From Dyella halodurans (lineage in GTDB: Bacteria; Pseudomonadota; Gammaproteobacteria; Xanthomonadales; Rhodanobacteraceae), in NCBI RefSeq assembly GCF_026283925.1, contig NZ_JAPDPF010000001.1, forward strand, positions 1-64,000: a DNA stretch of 64,000 nt. The letters run 5' to 3'. A program made the translations under genes and the position numbers. Shown here piece by piece: positions 47,744-57,213 of this stretch (positions are counted from its first letter, which is position 1; every line of letters starts with the position of its first letter). The notes beneath the pieces are model-generated. The model saw nothing but the letters and a program-made list of their open reading frames with translations, ran no database searches and was not told the DNA's origin.

Positions 47744-48910
47744 ATGAAATATCTCCATCTCATCTGGGCTGCGCTGTTCCGGCGCAAGGCCCGCACGATC
47801 CTGACCCTGGTCTCGATCATCGCCGCGTTCCTGTTGTTCGGCATGCTCGATGCGGTGCGCACCTCGTTCAACCAGGCCGGCCAAAGTGCGAATGGCGCAC
47901 AGCGCCTGCAGACGGGCTCGAAGCTGTCGTTCATCCAGACCTTGCCGCAGTCGCTGGAGGCGCAAATTGCGCAGGTGCCCGGCGTGAAAATGGTCACCTA
48001 TGCCAACTGGTTTGGCGGAGCCTACCAGGATCCGCACAACCAGGTTTTCAGCTTTGCAGTGGAGCCGAACTACATCGATCTGTATCCCGAGATCGAGGTG
48101 AGCCCGGCCGAGCGCAAGGCCTTCGACGACACGCGTACCGGCGTGCTGGTGGGTGAAAAACTGGCGCAACGCTTCAACTGGAAAGTCGGCGACAAGATCC
48201 CGCTGCAGTCGACCATCTTTCCCAATCGCGAAGGCAGCAAGAACTGGACCTTCGACATCGTCGGCATCATGCACTCGAAGGATAAGAAGGCCGGTGGTTT
48301 CTACGATCAGCTGCTTTTGCTGCACTGGAAGTATTTCGATGAAACCACGCCGTTCAATCGAGGCACGGTCGGCTGGTATGTGACGCGCGTAACCGACGTG
48401 AATCAGGCGGACCGGGTGGCCAAGGCGATCGATGCGATCTCGGCCAACTCCGACCACGAAACGCGCACGCAGACCGAACAGGCCGCCACCGCGAACTGGA
48501 TGAAGCAGTTGGCGGACATCGGCCTGATCGTCGGCTCGATCATGGGTGCCGTGTTCTTCACCCTGTTGCTGCTGTCCGGCAACACCATGATGCAGGCGGT
48601 GCGCGAGCGAACCAGCGAGCTGGCGGTGCTCAAGACCATCGGCTTTTCCAATCACAGCGTGTTGGCGATGGTGCTGGCCGAGTCGGTGCTCTTGCTGCTG
48701 CTGGGCGGTTGCATCGGACTCGGCCTGGCCACGTTGATCATCCCGACGATCAGTGCGGGCAGCGGGGGCATGTTGAACCTCGGTGCCGTCAGCGGCAGCA
48801 GCTGGCTGCTCGGCATCGTCCTGATGGTCCTGATCGGTCTGCTGGTAGGTGCGTTGCCGGCGCTGCGCGCCATGCACCTGAATATCGTCGACGCACTGGC
48901 AGGACGCTGA
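47744..48910 (+). CDS. FtsX-like ABC permease 1
   Basis: MacB/FtsX-type permease (388 aa) with one N-terminal membrane helix (TILTLVSIIAAFLLFGMLDAV), a large periplasmic domain (residues about 40-260), then three C-terminal helices (FFTLLLLSGNTMMQ, VLAMVLAESVLLLLLGG, LLGIVLMVLIGLLVGALPALRA). ATG at 47744 follows a strong AAGGAGG. Partner of the second permease downstream; the pair probably forms a heterodimer. Confidence 0.92.
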   Translation: MKYLHLIWAALFRRKARTILTLVSIIAAFLLFGMLDAVRTSFNQAGQSANGAQRLQTGSKLSFIQTLPQSLEAQIAQVPGVKMVTYANWFGGAYQDPHNQVFSFAVEPNYIDLYPEIEVSPAERKAFDDTRTGVLVGEKLAQRFNWKVGDKIPLQSTIFPNREGSKNWTFDIVGIMHSKDKKAGGFYDQLLLLHWKYFDETTPFNRGTVGWYVTRVTDVNQADRVAKAIDAISANSDHETRTQTEQAATANWMKQLADIGLIVGSIMGAVFFTLLLLSGNTMMQAVRERTSELAVLKTIGFSNHSVLAMVLAESVLLLLLGGCIGLGLATLIIPTISAGSGGMLNLGAVSGSSWLLGIVLMVLIGLLVGALPALRAMHLNIVDALAGR

Positions 48911-48920
48911 GGAGACCGAC

Positions 48921-50237
48921 ATGAGCCTATTGACGAATTTCCTGTTGTTGCTGCTGGTCGTCGCCGTGATGGTCATCTGGGTGATGCTGCCCTGGTACGG
49001 CGTGGTGGCGCTTGCGGTGCTGTTTGCCGGCTGGATGATGTTTACCCGGCGTGGACAACAGGCGGCCTCCGTGGCCGGCGTTGGCATCAGCACGCTGGGT
49101 CAGCGTATCGGCTCATCGGCCGTGATCGTGATCGGCATCGCCGGTGTGGTCGGCGTGCTGGTCGCCTTGCTTGCCATGGGCGAGGGTTACGCCGAAACGC
49201 TGCGCAAGACCGGCAGCGACGATACCGCCATCGTGATGCGTGGATCTTCCGCCGCCGAAGTGATGTCGGTGCTCGATCACGACAGCGTGACGCTGATTCC
49301 GCAGGCACCCGGCATCTTCAGGGACGCCAAAGGACAGCCGATCGCCTCGCCCGAACTGGTGGTCGCGGCGAATCTTCCGCTCAAGGGTGGCAGCGCTGAC
49401 GACGAAGGCAGCGTGCAGCTGCGCGGCGTGAGTGAGCAGGCGTGGGCGGTGCGCCCGAACGTGAAGATCGTGGAAGGGCGCAACTTCCAGCCCGGTATGC
49501 GTGAGCTGGTCGTGGGCAAGGGCGCGGCGAAGGAGTTCGCGGGCCTTGAGCCTGGTCATACGATCCATCTGGGCAACCAGCAGTGGACGGTGGTGGGCGT
49601 GTTCTCTTCCGGCGATGCGATGGACTCGGAAGTATGGGGCGATGCCAACGTGGTGGCGGATACCTATCGCCGTGGCAGCAGCCGTGCCTCGGTGACGGTG
49701 CGGCTGACCGATCCCAAGGCCTACGACGCGTTCAAGGCCGAGCTCGATGGCAATCCGCAGTTGAAGGTGGACGTGGACACCACGCTCGACTACTTCAGCA
49801 AACAATCGGAAGGCATGACCAAGGTGATCCGCATCGTCGGCATCACGGTGGGCCTGATCATGGCGATCGGTGCGATGTTCGGCGCGCTCAACACCATGTT
49901 CGCTGCGGTCGCCGCCCGTGCCAGGGAGATTGCCACGCTGCGGGCGATCGGTTTCCGTGGCGTGCCGGTGGTGGTCGCCGTGATGCTGGAGACCATGCTG
50001 CTTGCCTTGATCGGCGGCCTGCTTGGCGGCTTGCTCGCGTGGTTGATCTTCAACGGCTATAGCGCGTCGACTTTGGCGGCCGGCACCGTGGGCAAGCTCA
50101 GCTTCGAACTGCGGGTGTCGCCGACCTTGCTCTGGACCGGCCTGAAATGGGCACTGGCCATCGGCTTTATCGGCGGCCTGTTTCCTGCCGTGCGGGCGGC
50201 GCGCTTGCCGGTGACCACGGCTTTGCGGGAACTGTGA
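48921..50237 (+). CDS. FtsX-like ABC permease 2
   Basis: Second permease (438 aa), diverged from the first: it begins with two hydrophobic segments (LLTNFLLLLLVVAVMVIWVM and VVALAVLFAGWMMF) before a helix that matches the usual first FtsX helix (VIVIGIAGVVGVLVALLAMGEGYA), then the MacB-like periplasmic domain and three C-terminal helices. The extra N-terminal hydrophobic pair is unlike MacB. Starts 10 bp after the first permease; AGGAG precedes it. Confidence 0.92.
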   Translation: MSLLTNFLLLLLVVAVMVIWVMLPWYGVVALAVLFAGWMMFTRRGQQAASVAGVGISTLGQRIGSSAVIVIGIAGVVGVLVALLAMGEGYAETLRKTGSDDTAIVMRGSSAAEVMSVLDHDSVTLIPQAPGIFRDAKGQPIASPELVVAANLPLKGGSADDEGSVQLRGVSEQAWAVRPNVKIVEGRNFQPGMRELVVGKGAAKEFAGLEPGHTIHLGNQQWTVVGVFSSGDAMDSEVWGDANVVADTYRRGSSRASVTVRLTDPKAYDAFKAELDGNPQLKVDVDTTLDYFSKQSEGMTKVIRIVGITVGLIMAIGAMFGALNTMFAAVAARAREIATLRAIGFRGVPVVVAVMLETMLLALIGGLLGGLLAWLIFNGYSASTLAAGTVGKLSFELRVSPTLLWTGLKWALAIGFIGGLFPAVRAARLPVTTALREL

Positions 50238-50386
50238 TGATGAGGGCGTGCCGGTGCTTGTCGGCGCGCCCCTTCTGCAACCATCAACTGGCGTGGTACG
50301 GATTGCAGAACTTCAGACGTCGCGTGCTCGCAAGCCGCCTCTCAGCGCGGGTGTTGCCGGTGGTGTCCTGCGGTCGAGATAGGGAT

Positions 50387-51310
50387 TCAGCGGGTGACGC
50401 GACGTTGCCTGGCCAGGGTGATCGCACCCACGCCAAGCAGGATGATGGCCATGCCGACCAGATCATACGTACCGACATGTTCCCCTAGCAGCATGACGCC
50501 AAACAGCACCGCCACGGGTGGGTTGACGTAGGCGTAGCTGGTGGCCAGTGCCGGGCGCGCGTGCTTGAGCACGTAGAGATAGGCGCTGAACGCGATGATC
50601 GAGCCGAACACGGCGAGATAGACCACGGCGGCGGTTGCGCGCATGGTGGGATGTGCCGGCAGGTGTTCGCCGCTGCCAAAACCTACCAGCATCAGCGCCA
50701 CGCTGGCGCACAGCATCTGCGCAGCGGTGTTCATGGGTCCCGCAGGCATGTCCTGGCGACGGCTCCAGACCGAACCGAAGGCCCAACTCATCGCGGCAAC
50801 CAGCAAGGCGATCGCACCGATGCGCGAGCCGGAAAGACCGCTGCCCAGGTTCAGCACGACCACGCCGACAAAGCCGATCACCAGGCCGACCGTTTCCCGG
50901 CGCGACGGCCATTCGCCATACATGCCGGCGAACATTGCGGCAAACAGCGGCATGCTCGCCACCGCTACGGCGGCAATGCCCGAGCTCACGCGCTGCTCGG
51001 CGAAGCAAACCAGTCCGTTGCCGAAGCCAAGCAGCAGCACGCCGGTAAACGCGGCATTACGCCATTGGTGCAGCGTCGGTGCCTTCATGCCACGCAGGCG
51101 CAGGAAGGCAAACAAGGCCACACCTGCACCGAGAAAGCGGATGCCCGCCAAGAGGAAAGGCGGGTAGCTCTCCAGCGCGACGCGGATGCCGAGATAGGTC
51201 GAGCCCCAGATGACGTAGAGCGCAAACAGCGCCAGCGGCACGAAAACGCGCATGTCCGCGACAGGGGCAGGCGCCGCCGCAGCGGCGGATGTCATGGCAG
51301 TGTTGTTCAT
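50387..51310 (-). CDS. EamA/DMT family transporter (YedA-like)
   Basis: Inner-membrane exporter of ten helices and 307 aa made of two EamA repeats. The N-terminal repeat begins FALYVIWGSTYLGIRVALES; the C-terminal one ends YVNPPVAVLFGVMLLGEHVG, the classic DMT/RhaT signature. Start at 51310 (MNNTAMTSAAAAAPAPVADM) gives the YedA length; the open frame extends to 51553 but overlaps the next gene without homology. Substrate unknown. Confidence 0.92.
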   Translation of the reverse strand: MNNTAMTSAAAAAPAPVADMRVFVPLALFALYVIWGSTYLGIRVALESYPPFLLAGIRFLGAGVALFAFLRLRGMKAPTLHQWRNAAFTGVLLLGFGNGLVCFAEQRVSSGIAAVAVASMPLFAAMFAGMYGEWPSRRETVGLVIGFVGVVVLNLGSGLSGSRIGAIALLVAAMSWAFGSVWSRRQDMPAGPMNTAAQMLCASVALMLVGFGSGEHLPAHPTMRATAAVVYLAVFGSIIAFSAYLYVLKHARPALATSYAYVNPPVAVLFGVMLLGEHVGTYDLVGMAIILLGVGAITLARQRRVTR

Positions 51311-51446
51311 GGGCTCGAAGCGCGGGGAAGCATCACGGGGGGATGCACGCCATAGTCTACAGGGCTCACAACATATTCCGGTCCGGACGCGGGCAGAAGC
51401 GAGACCTGTACAAGGCTGATTTGAGATTTCCTCAAGTCGCCTGGGG

Positions 51447-52328
51447 CTATGCGACGGCTTTACGGCGTGCTTGACGGTGCTCATCGCACTGTTCGCTCGC
51501 CAGCAATTCTCGCTTTCGCTCCACGCCCCAGCGCCAGCCACCCAACGAGCCATCCTCGCGCACGATGCGGTGGCACGGCACGATCAAGGCGAGGCGATTG
51601 CTGCCACAGGCGCGACCAATGGCGCGCGCCGCCTTGGGCATGCCCAGCTCGGCGGCGAGTTCACCGTAGCTCTTGGTGGCGCCGCTGGGTATGCGCGTCA
51701 AGGCCTCCCACACACGCCATTGGAAGGCGGTCGCGGCGACATCGAGCGGCGGTAGAGCGGGTGCTTCGGCGTCGTTCCAGCCCAGCTCGCTGGCAATGCG
51801 CGCTATGACCGCGTCCAGCCATTCCTCGCGGCCGGCGTCGACGCGCTGGCGCGTGGCCTGTGGGAATTCAGCGGCGAGACGTGTTTCCAGTTCCGCATCG
51901 TCGTCGCCAAGCGTGACGGAACAGATGCCGCGCACCGTGGTGGCTACCAGCAAGCGGCCCAGTGGCGTGTCGGTGGTGGTGTAGCGGATATCCGCACCGG
52001 CGCCACCGGCTCGATAGCTGGCCGGGGTCATGCCGAGCAGGCGATCGCTGTGCTCATAGACACGGCTACCCGAGCCGAAACCGGCGTCATAGACCGCGTC
52101 CGTCACTGCCGAGCCAGTGCGCAGCGCCGCCTTCAGCTGATCGAAGCGACGCGCACGATGATATTCGGCGGGACTCATGCCGTAGCGGCGGCGAAAGGCG
52201 CGCTGCAAATGCGTGGGGCTGAGCCTGGCCGCATCGGCCAGCACCTGCAGGGTGGGCGCCTCGTCGGCGCGCTCCACCAGCAAGCGGACATGTTCCAGGG
52301 CGATTTCGGTGGCGCTGCGTGCAGTCAT
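51447..52328 (-). CDS. AraC-type regulator fused to methylated-DNA cysteine methyltransferase (Ada-like, lacking the Ada zinc domain)
   Basis: Two-domain protein of 293 aa. Residues about 1-108 are an AraC-type double HTH (LADAARLSPTHLQRAFRRRY and GSGSRVYEHSDRLLGMTPAS). The rest is an O6-alkylguanine-DNA methyltransferase: ribonuclease-like N-domain, then FQWRVWEALTRIPSGATKSYGELA and IVPCHRI with the acceptor Cys252. The N-terminal zinc domain of E. coli Ada, which senses methylphosphotriesters, is absent. Repairs O6-methylguanine; its regulator half may still bind DNA. Direct upstream neighbour of the EamA gene, divergent from nothing. Confidence 0.92.
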   Translation of the reverse strand: MTARSATEIALEHVRLLVERADEAPTLQVLADAARLSPTHLQRAFRRRYGMSPAEYHRARRFDQLKAALRTGSAVTDAVYDAGFGSGSRVYEHSDRLLGMTPASYRAGGAGADIRYTTTDTPLGRLLVATTVRGICSVTLGDDDAELETRLAAEFPQATRQRVDAGREEWLDAVIARIASELGWNDAEAPALPPLDVAATAFQWRVWEALTRIPSGATKSYGELAAELGMPKAARAIGRACGSNRLALIVPCHRIVREDGSLGGWRWGVERKRELLASEQCDEHRQARRKAVA

Positions 52329-52486
52329 GGCGGCATCCGCAAAACGAATGCCCTCAGGCTAGTCGCCGCCTGGGGCGATGACCATCCGGATCTTGCGCGG
52401 GGCAGGGCCGAGCCGACATGCCGGGGCCAACGCGTGGCGCTCGCCCGTTTCATGTAGCCTCGCCGTTGAGGCGGGAGCGATGCTGC

Positions 52487-52756
52487 TCAACGCACCGCGT
52501 GACGACGCTGGTTCAGGACCACGAACTCGCCCTCGATGACTTCAGGCTGATGCGGGCGGCCTGCCACGGAAGCCGTGGAACGGCTGCGGGACCAGTGGCG
52601 CAAAGCGAACACGAGGCTGCCGCCGACCAGCAGCACGCCGGCAACGACCAGTCCAAACACCATCAGCACACCGACCAGCGCCAAGCCGACGATGAGTGAC
52701 AGGGCGCGAACCAGCGGGTGACGGGAGCGACGTGGCATGGGCATCGAAAAGCGCAT
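52487..52756 (-). CDS. Small membrane protein, 89 aa
   Basis: Short basic protein with one or two hydrophobic segments (ALSLIVGLALVGVLMVFGLVVAGVLLVGGSLVFAL, residues about 18-52) and a soluble tail ending in the motif PEVIEGEFVVL. The pattern of an Arg-rich start, hydrophobic span and EGEFVVL tail looks conserved, so it is likely a real small gene. Function unknown. Divergent from the Rieske gene, with 78 bp between the starts. Confidence 0.7.
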   Translation of the reverse strand: MRFSMPMPRRSRHPLVRALSLIVGLALVGVLMVFGLVVAGVLLVGGSLVFALRHWSRSRSTASVAGRPHQPEVIEGEFVVLNQRRHAVR

Positions 52757-52834
52757 GTGTTAAAAATCCGTGTGGTAAAATCAAGGACTTACAGGCGCAA
52801 CGATGGGGCCTTAGGGCTAAAGAGGCAAGTGCCG

Positions 52835-53179
52835 ATGGATGCAGCTACTCCCGACCAGGCGCTTTGCCGACTGGACGATATTCCCAATGGTGGCGCGATT
52901 GCCGTCGATGCCGTGCTGCGTGACGGCGAGGAAAACGTGATCGTGCTGCGTCGCGATGACGCAGTGCGCGCTTACCTCAATATCTGCCCGCACGCAGGCC
53001 GCCGGCTGGACTGGGCGCCCGGCAGGTTCCTGATCAAGGACAACCTGCTGATCTGCGCCGCCCACGGCGCCTCGTTCAACGAAAGCGACGGTCTTTGTGT
53101 AGGCGGCCCATGTCGCGGCGACCATCTCCGCGCAGTAGCGTTGCGGATCGACGACGGTGAGGTTTATCTCGAAGGTTGA
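52835..53179 (+). CDS. Rieske [2Fe-2S] domain protein, small
   Basis: Ferredoxin-like Rieske protein of 114 aa. The two cluster-binding boxes are CPHAG (Cys51, His53) and CAAHGA (Cys74, His77), the NirD/naphthalene-dioxygenase-ferredoxin style. No oxygenase or reductase is adjacent, so its electron partner is unknown; it may be an assimilatory or oxygenase-associated ferredoxin. ATG at 52835 chosen; a GTG 6 bp earlier is possible. It converges on the SLC13 gene. Confidence 0.9.
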   Translation: MDAATPDQALCRLDDIPNGGAIAVDAVLRDGEENVIVLRRDDAVRAYLNICPHAGRRLDWAPGRFLIKDNLLICAAHGASFNESDGLCVGGPCRGDHLRAVALRIDDGEVYLEG

Positions 53180-53195
53180 AGCGTACGCGCTGCGA

Positions 53196-55037
53196 TCAGT
53201 GGTACATCAAGTTGATCGCCACCAAGGTGATCACGAGCACGATCGCTGTAAGCGGCAGCCCGACGCGCAGGAAATCCTTCGCGCGATAACCGCCGGGGCC
53301 GGCGACCATCATCAGGGCAGGGTGGCCGGAGCTGAGCAGGAAGGTATTGGACGAAGACACCGCGACGATCAACGCATACGCCGACGGGTTGCCGCCGGTG
53401 GCGACGGCCACGCTGATGGCGATGGGCACCATCATCACGGTGGCGCCGACGTTGGACATCACCTGCGAGAACATCAGGGTAAGCACGGCCAGCGACAGCT
53501 GCAGGATCCAGTGCGAGGTATGACCCAGGTGCTGCAGCACGCCCTGCGCCAGCCACGCGGCCGCGCCGGTGGCGTCCATCGACCAGCCCAATGGAATCAG
53601 GCAGGCGGTGACGAAGATGGTCTTCCAGTTGATCGCCTTGTACGCCTCGTCCATGTTCAGCACGCCGGTGAGCAGCATGCCGACGGCGCCGGTCATCATG
53701 GCCACGGACAGGTCGAGATGGGTGAACAAGGCCAGGCACTTGGCCAGCACGAAGAAACCTACCGCCTGCCAGACCTTGCCCGGGCGCTGTTCTTCTTTCG
53801 GGATATCGGTGACCACGACGAGGTCTTTGTCCTCGGTGGCCAGGCCTAGATCGCGCCAGCTGGAATGCAAGACCAGCGTGTCGCCTGCGCGCAGGCTGAC
53901 CGAGCGCACGTCGTCGCGATAAACCTGGTCGCCGCGGTTCACCGCCAGCACCGAGATGCCGTAGCGCTTGCGCAGGCGCAGATCGCCGACGGACTGCTTG
54001 AGGAAGCGCGAGCTGGGCGGAATCACCGCTTCGGAAATACCCGCACGGGTGGGATTGAACAGCTCACCCAACTGGCGCATGCGCGGCGACAGCTTGCACA
54101 GCTGGTTATTGGCGAACTGATTGAGCTGTTCGCGTGGCCCCAGCACGCCGAGCACGGAGCCGACCCAGATGACGTGGTCTGCCGGCGGCGCCATGCGCGC
54201 ATCATTGCCGCTCTTGATGGCCAGGATCAGCGGCGCACCGTAGAGCTGCTCGACTTCGCCGATGCTCATGCCGACCAGAGGGCTTTCCGCGGTCACGGTA
54301 AGTTCGGCGGTTTCGCCAACGATGCCGTAGGTGTCGGCAAAATAGCTTTCGGTGCGGCCGGGTGTGACCTTGAGGCGTTCGTCCTCGCGCTCGGGCAGCA
54401 GCTTCTTGCCGAAGAAGTAGAAGAAGCCGACACCGGTCAGCGCCAGCACCAGGCCCACGGGCGTGACGCTGAACAGGCCGAACTTGGGAATCGTGTGGGC
54501 ACCCGCCGGCAGGTTGGCGTTGGCGCTGGCCACCAGGTCGTTGAGCACGATCAGCGGCGAGTTCGCGATCAGCGTCGTGTTGGTGGCGGCCAGGATGCAG
54601 AACGCCATTGGCAGCAGCAGTCGTGAGATCGGTACGCCGGTACGTGCAGAGAGGCGGCTGGTCACCGGGATCATCAGGGCGGCGAGCGCCTGGCTGGGAA
54701 TGACGGCGCTGAACAGGCTGGTGACGAGGTTGATCACGAGGCCCAGGCGCGACTCCACGCCGCGCGCCATGCGCATCACGAAGCTGGCGGTGAGGGTGAG
54801 TACGCCGGCGCGATCCAGGCCTGCACCCATGATCATGATCGCGATGATCGCGATGACAGCGTTACCGGCGAAGCCGTTGAAGACGCGCTCGGAGGGAATC
54901 AGGCCGGTGAGGCCGATCACCACCACGACCAGCAAGGCCACCATATCGGCGCGGATCCATTCCAGCACCAGCATCAGCATGGTGAAGCCCACCAGCCCGA
55001 GCACCAGAATCATTTCGGGGGTGAGCGAGAGACCCAC
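53196..55037 (-). CDS. SLC13/DASS family permease with two TrkA-C domains
   Basis: Anion transporter of 613 aa (Na+/dicarboxylate or sulfate family). Hydrophobic membrane segments at both ends frame a central soluble region with two TrkA-C (RCK_C)-like modules: GETAELTVTAESPLVGMSIG and PSSRFLKQSVGDLRLRKRYG, each with the KxG-type fold. The C-terminal part has the family's SNVGATVMMVPIAISVAVATG loop. GTG at 55037 is chosen; the open frame extends to 55190 without homology, and ATG 55013 is an alternative. Substrate cannot be read from the sequence. Confidence 0.9.
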   Translation of the reverse strand: MGLSLTPEMILVLGLVGFTMLMLVLEWIRADMVALLVVVVIGLTGLIPSERVFNGFAGNAVIAIIAIMIMGAGLDRAGVLTLTASFVMRMARGVESRLGLVINLVTSLFSAVIPSQALAALMIPVTSRLSARTGVPISRLLLPMAFCILAATNTTLIANSPLIVLNDLVASANANLPAGAHTIPKFGLFSVTPVGLVLALTGVGFFYFFGKKLLPEREDERLKVTPGRTESYFADTYGIVGETAELTVTAESPLVGMSIGEVEQLYGAPLILAIKSGNDARMAPPADHVIWVGSVLGVLGPREQLNQFANNQLCKLSPRMRQLGELFNPTRAGISEAVIPPSSRFLKQSVGDLRLRKRYGISVLAVNRGDQVYRDDVRSVSLRAGDTLVLHSSWRDLGLATEDKDLVVVTDIPKEEQRPGKVWQAVGFFVLAKCLALFTHLDLSVAMMTGAVGMLLTGVLNMDEAYKAINWKTIFVTACLIPLGWSMDATGAAAWLAQGVLQHLGHTSHWILQLSLAVLTLMFSQVMSNVGATVMMVPIAISVAVATGGNPSAYALIVAVSSSNTFLLSSGHPALMMVAGPGGYRAKDFLRVGLPLTAIVLVITLVAINLMYH

Positions 55038-55189
55038 TAGCGCGCATCCCCCTGCCGGGCTGCCTTGCGATGGATGGTGCTGGGCAGTGGAAGCTTCACG
55101 CTGCGACGACTCGTCCCTGTTTGAGGGGCGAGTATAAGCGGGTCGTGATGAGTGCTGGTGAACTGAGTCCGCACTAATGAAGCCGCGCA

Positions 55190-55333
55190 TTCCCTCTCCC
55201 CTCGGGGGAGAGGGCAGGGTGAGGGGCGGGTGCTCGCGACAGCATTGCTCATGGCGAGCTTGAAGAAGTCGGATTTGAAGGACCGCGGCCAGAGTGTCCC
55301 CTCACCCCAGCCCTCTCCCCGGAGGGTAGAGGG
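55190..55333. repeat. Inverted pair of intergenic repeat units
   Basis: Two copies of a roughly 35-bp GA/CT-rich unit (core CCCTCTCCCCTCGGGGGAG at 55191-55210) lie at about 55191-55226 and, inverted, at 55299-55333. Each contains its own short palindrome (CTCTCCC...GGGAGAG). They fill most of the 308-bp gap between the SLC13 gene and trmB; the rest shows no gene. This kind of repeat is common between genes in Xanthomonadales. Confidence 0.75.
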
Positions 55334-55345
55334 AGTAGAGCAAGC

Positions 55346-56062
55346 TCAAGCGATGCGGTACAGCAGGTCCCACACCCCATGGCCAAGCTTCAGGCCGCGG
55401 CGCTCGAAGTGGGTCTCGATGCGCCAGGCCGGCTTCTCGGCGTACTGGCCGGCACCAAGGTCGTTGCGCCAAGCCGGCGCCGCTTCCATCACTTCCAGCA
55501 TGTGCTCGGCATACGGCTGCCAGTCAGTGGCCAGGTGCAGCAGGCCGCTGGGCGCCATGCGCGAAGCGAGCAGGGCGACGAATTCGGGCTGGATGATGCG
55601 GCGCTTGTTGTGGCGCTTCTTGTGCCAGGGGTCGGGGAACCAGATACGGGCCTCGGCCAGTGTGCCGGCGGGCACCTCGTGCTCCAGCACTTCCACGGCA
55701 TCGTGTTTGTACAGGCGTACATTGCTGGCGTCACGCGCGGCCAGCGCGTTCATCAGCCTGCCCACGCCCGGACCATGCACTTCCACGCCGATGAAATCGC
55801 GCGCCAGGTCATGCTCGCTCGCCCAGGCCAGGGCTTCGCCGTTGCCAAAGCCGATCTCCAGCACCAGCGGCGCCGTGCGGCCAAAACGAGTGGCATAGTC
55901 CTGCGGCGCGCGGGTGTAATCGATGCCGTAGCGAGCCCAGTGCTCGTCGAAGGCGCGCTGCTGGGCTGGCGTCATGCGGCCTTCGCGCAGCACGAAGCTG
56001 CGGATGCGGCGCATATAGCCAGGGTGCCCGGCGTCCTGATCGTGGTCGTGCGTGTCGCTCAT
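55346..56062 (-). CDS. trmB: tRNA (guanine-N7-)-methyltransferase
   Basis: Makes m7G46 in the variable loop of tRNAs, using SAM. The 238-aa protein has the SAM-binding [16 protein letters not shown], the acidic [13 protein letters not shown] and [20 protein letters not shown], the family's FPDPWxKxRH motif. Starts 8 bp after thiG in the same direction, so trmB is in the thiS-thiG operon, as in many gammaproteobacteria. Confidence 0.95.
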   Translation of the reverse strand: MSDTHDHDQDAGHPGYMRRIRSFVLREGRMTPAQQRAFDEHWARYGIDYTRAPQDYATRFGRTAPLVLEIGFGNGEALAWASEHDLARDFIGVEVHGPGVGRLMNALAARDASNVRLYKHDAVEVLEHEVPAGTLAEARIWFPDPWHKKRHNKRRIIQPEFVALLASRMAPSGLLHLATDWQPYAEHMLEVMEAAPAWRNDLGAGQYAEKPAWRIETHFERRGLKLGHGVWDLLYRIA

Positions 56063-56070
56063 GCGCGGAA

Positions 56071-56871
56071 TCAGCCGATGGTGCCGTCGATCGGCGAGGA
56101 GGCCGAGGCGAAACGCTTGCGCGGGATGCGTCCGGCCTTGAAGGCGGCACGGCCGGCCTGGATTGCCAGCTTCATGGCGTGTGCCATCAGCAGCGGGTCC
56201 CTGGCGCCGGCAATGGCGGTATTCATCAACACGCCGTCGCAGCCCAGCTCCATCGCGATCGCCGCGTCCGAAGCGGTGCCCACACCGGCGTCGACGATGA
56301 TCGGCACCTTCGCGTTCTCGATGATTTCCAGCAGGTTGTAGCGGTTCTGGATGCCCAGGCCCGAGCCGATCGGCGCGGCCAGCGGCATCACCGCCACGCA
56401 GCCGATCTCTTCCAGGCGCTTGGCCAGGATCGGATCGTCGCTGGTGTAGACCATCACGTCGAAACCATCGGCCACCAGGGTTTCTGCGGCCTTGAGCGTC
56501 TCCACGACGTCGGGGAACAAGGTGCGCTGGTCGCCCAGCACTTCCAGCTTCACCAGCTTGTGGCCATCCAGCAGCTCGCGAGCGAGCTTGCAGGTGCGTA
56601 CGGCGTCCACGGCGTTGTAGCAGCCGGCGGTGTTCGGCAGCAGGGTGAATTCCTCGGGCGGCAGTGCGTCCAGCAGATTGGGCTGGCTGGCATCCTGACC
56701 GATGTTCACGCGACGGATCGCCAAGGTGACGATCTCGGCGCCGGCGGCCTGGGTGGCGCGGCGGGTTTCGTCGAAATCCTTGTACTTGCCGGTGCCGGTG
56801 AGCAGGCGCGAGCCATAGCTTTTGCCTGCAATGATCAGCGGATCGGCGGAATCGAGCGTCTTGATGTTCAT
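56071..56871 (-). CDS. thiG: Thiazole synthase ThiG
   Basis: Builds the thiazole ring of thiamine from 1-deoxyxylulose 5-phosphate, dehydroglycine and ThiS thiocarboxylate. TIM-barrel protein; the Schiff-base lysine is K108 in [10 protein letters not shown], followed by [20 protein letters not shown], the phosphate-binding [20 protein letters not shown] and [18 protein letters not shown]. 266 aa from 56871. Forms an operon with thiS upstream (60-bp gap) and trmB downstream. Confidence 0.95.
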   Translation of the reverse strand: MNIKTLDSADPLIIAGKSYGSRLLTGTGKYKDFDETRRATQAAGAEIVTLAIRRVNIGQDASQPNLLDALPPEEFTLLPNTAGCYNAVDAVRTCKLARELLDGHKLVKLEVLGDQRTLFPDVVETLKAAETLVADGFDVMVYTSDDPILAKRLEEIGCVAVMPLAAPIGSGLGIQNRYNLLEIIENAKVPIIVDAGVGTASDAAIAMELGCDGVLMNTAIAGARDPLLMAHAMKLAIQAGRAAFKAGRIPRKRFASASSPIDGTIG

Positions 56872-56931
56872 CGTGATGTCTTGGTCTGCGGGCAACGCCA
56901 CGGTGGCGCCGCCAGGGGGACTAGCGCGGGA

Positions 56932-57132
56932 TCAGCCGCCACCGATGGCGTGAACGATTTCGACCTGGTCGCCTTCGGCCAGCGCGTGGCTGATATGCAG
57001 GCTGCGCGGAACGATCTCGTGATTCACTTCCACGGCGACTCGACGGGTACCGTAACCGGCTTCCTGCAGCAACTGGGCGACCGTCGTGGCGGGGGCGCAG
57101 TCGCGTGGACTGCCATTGAGCGTGATATGCAT
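56932..57132 (-). CDS. thiS: Sulfur carrier protein ThiS
   Basis: Ubiquitin-like sulfur carrier; its C-terminal Gly-Gly is thiocarboxylated and donates sulfur to ThiG. The 66-aa protein ends VEIVHAIGGG and begins MHITLNGSPRDC. First gene of thiS-thiG-trmB. No TPP riboswitch was found in the 80 bp upstream, so thiamine control of this operon is not visible here. Confidence 0.93.
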   Translation of the reverse strand: MHITLNGSPRDCAPATTVAQLLQEAGYGTRRVAVEVNHEIVPRSLHISHALAEGDQVEIVHAIGGG

Positions 57133-57165
57133 CCCCGTATTGTAGCGGCTACCGACACGCCACAA

Positions 57166-57190
57166 AGAGGCCCGGCATTCGCCGGGCCCC
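57166..57190 (-). terminator. Weak intrinsic terminator of the DUF6600 gene
   Basis: On the minus strand a GGCCCGGC stem (loop GAAT, 57169-57188) is followed by TCTTTG, directly after the large gene ending at 57214 and before thiS. The T tract is short. Confidence 0.5.
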
Positions 57191-57213
57191 TGGAGAGACG
57201 CATGAAACCGGCG

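Noticed and set aside
56872-57213. TPP riboswitch before thiS
   Set aside because: The 80 bp before thiS and the thiS-thiG gap show no THI-box sequence pattern; only a terminator-like hairpin was found.
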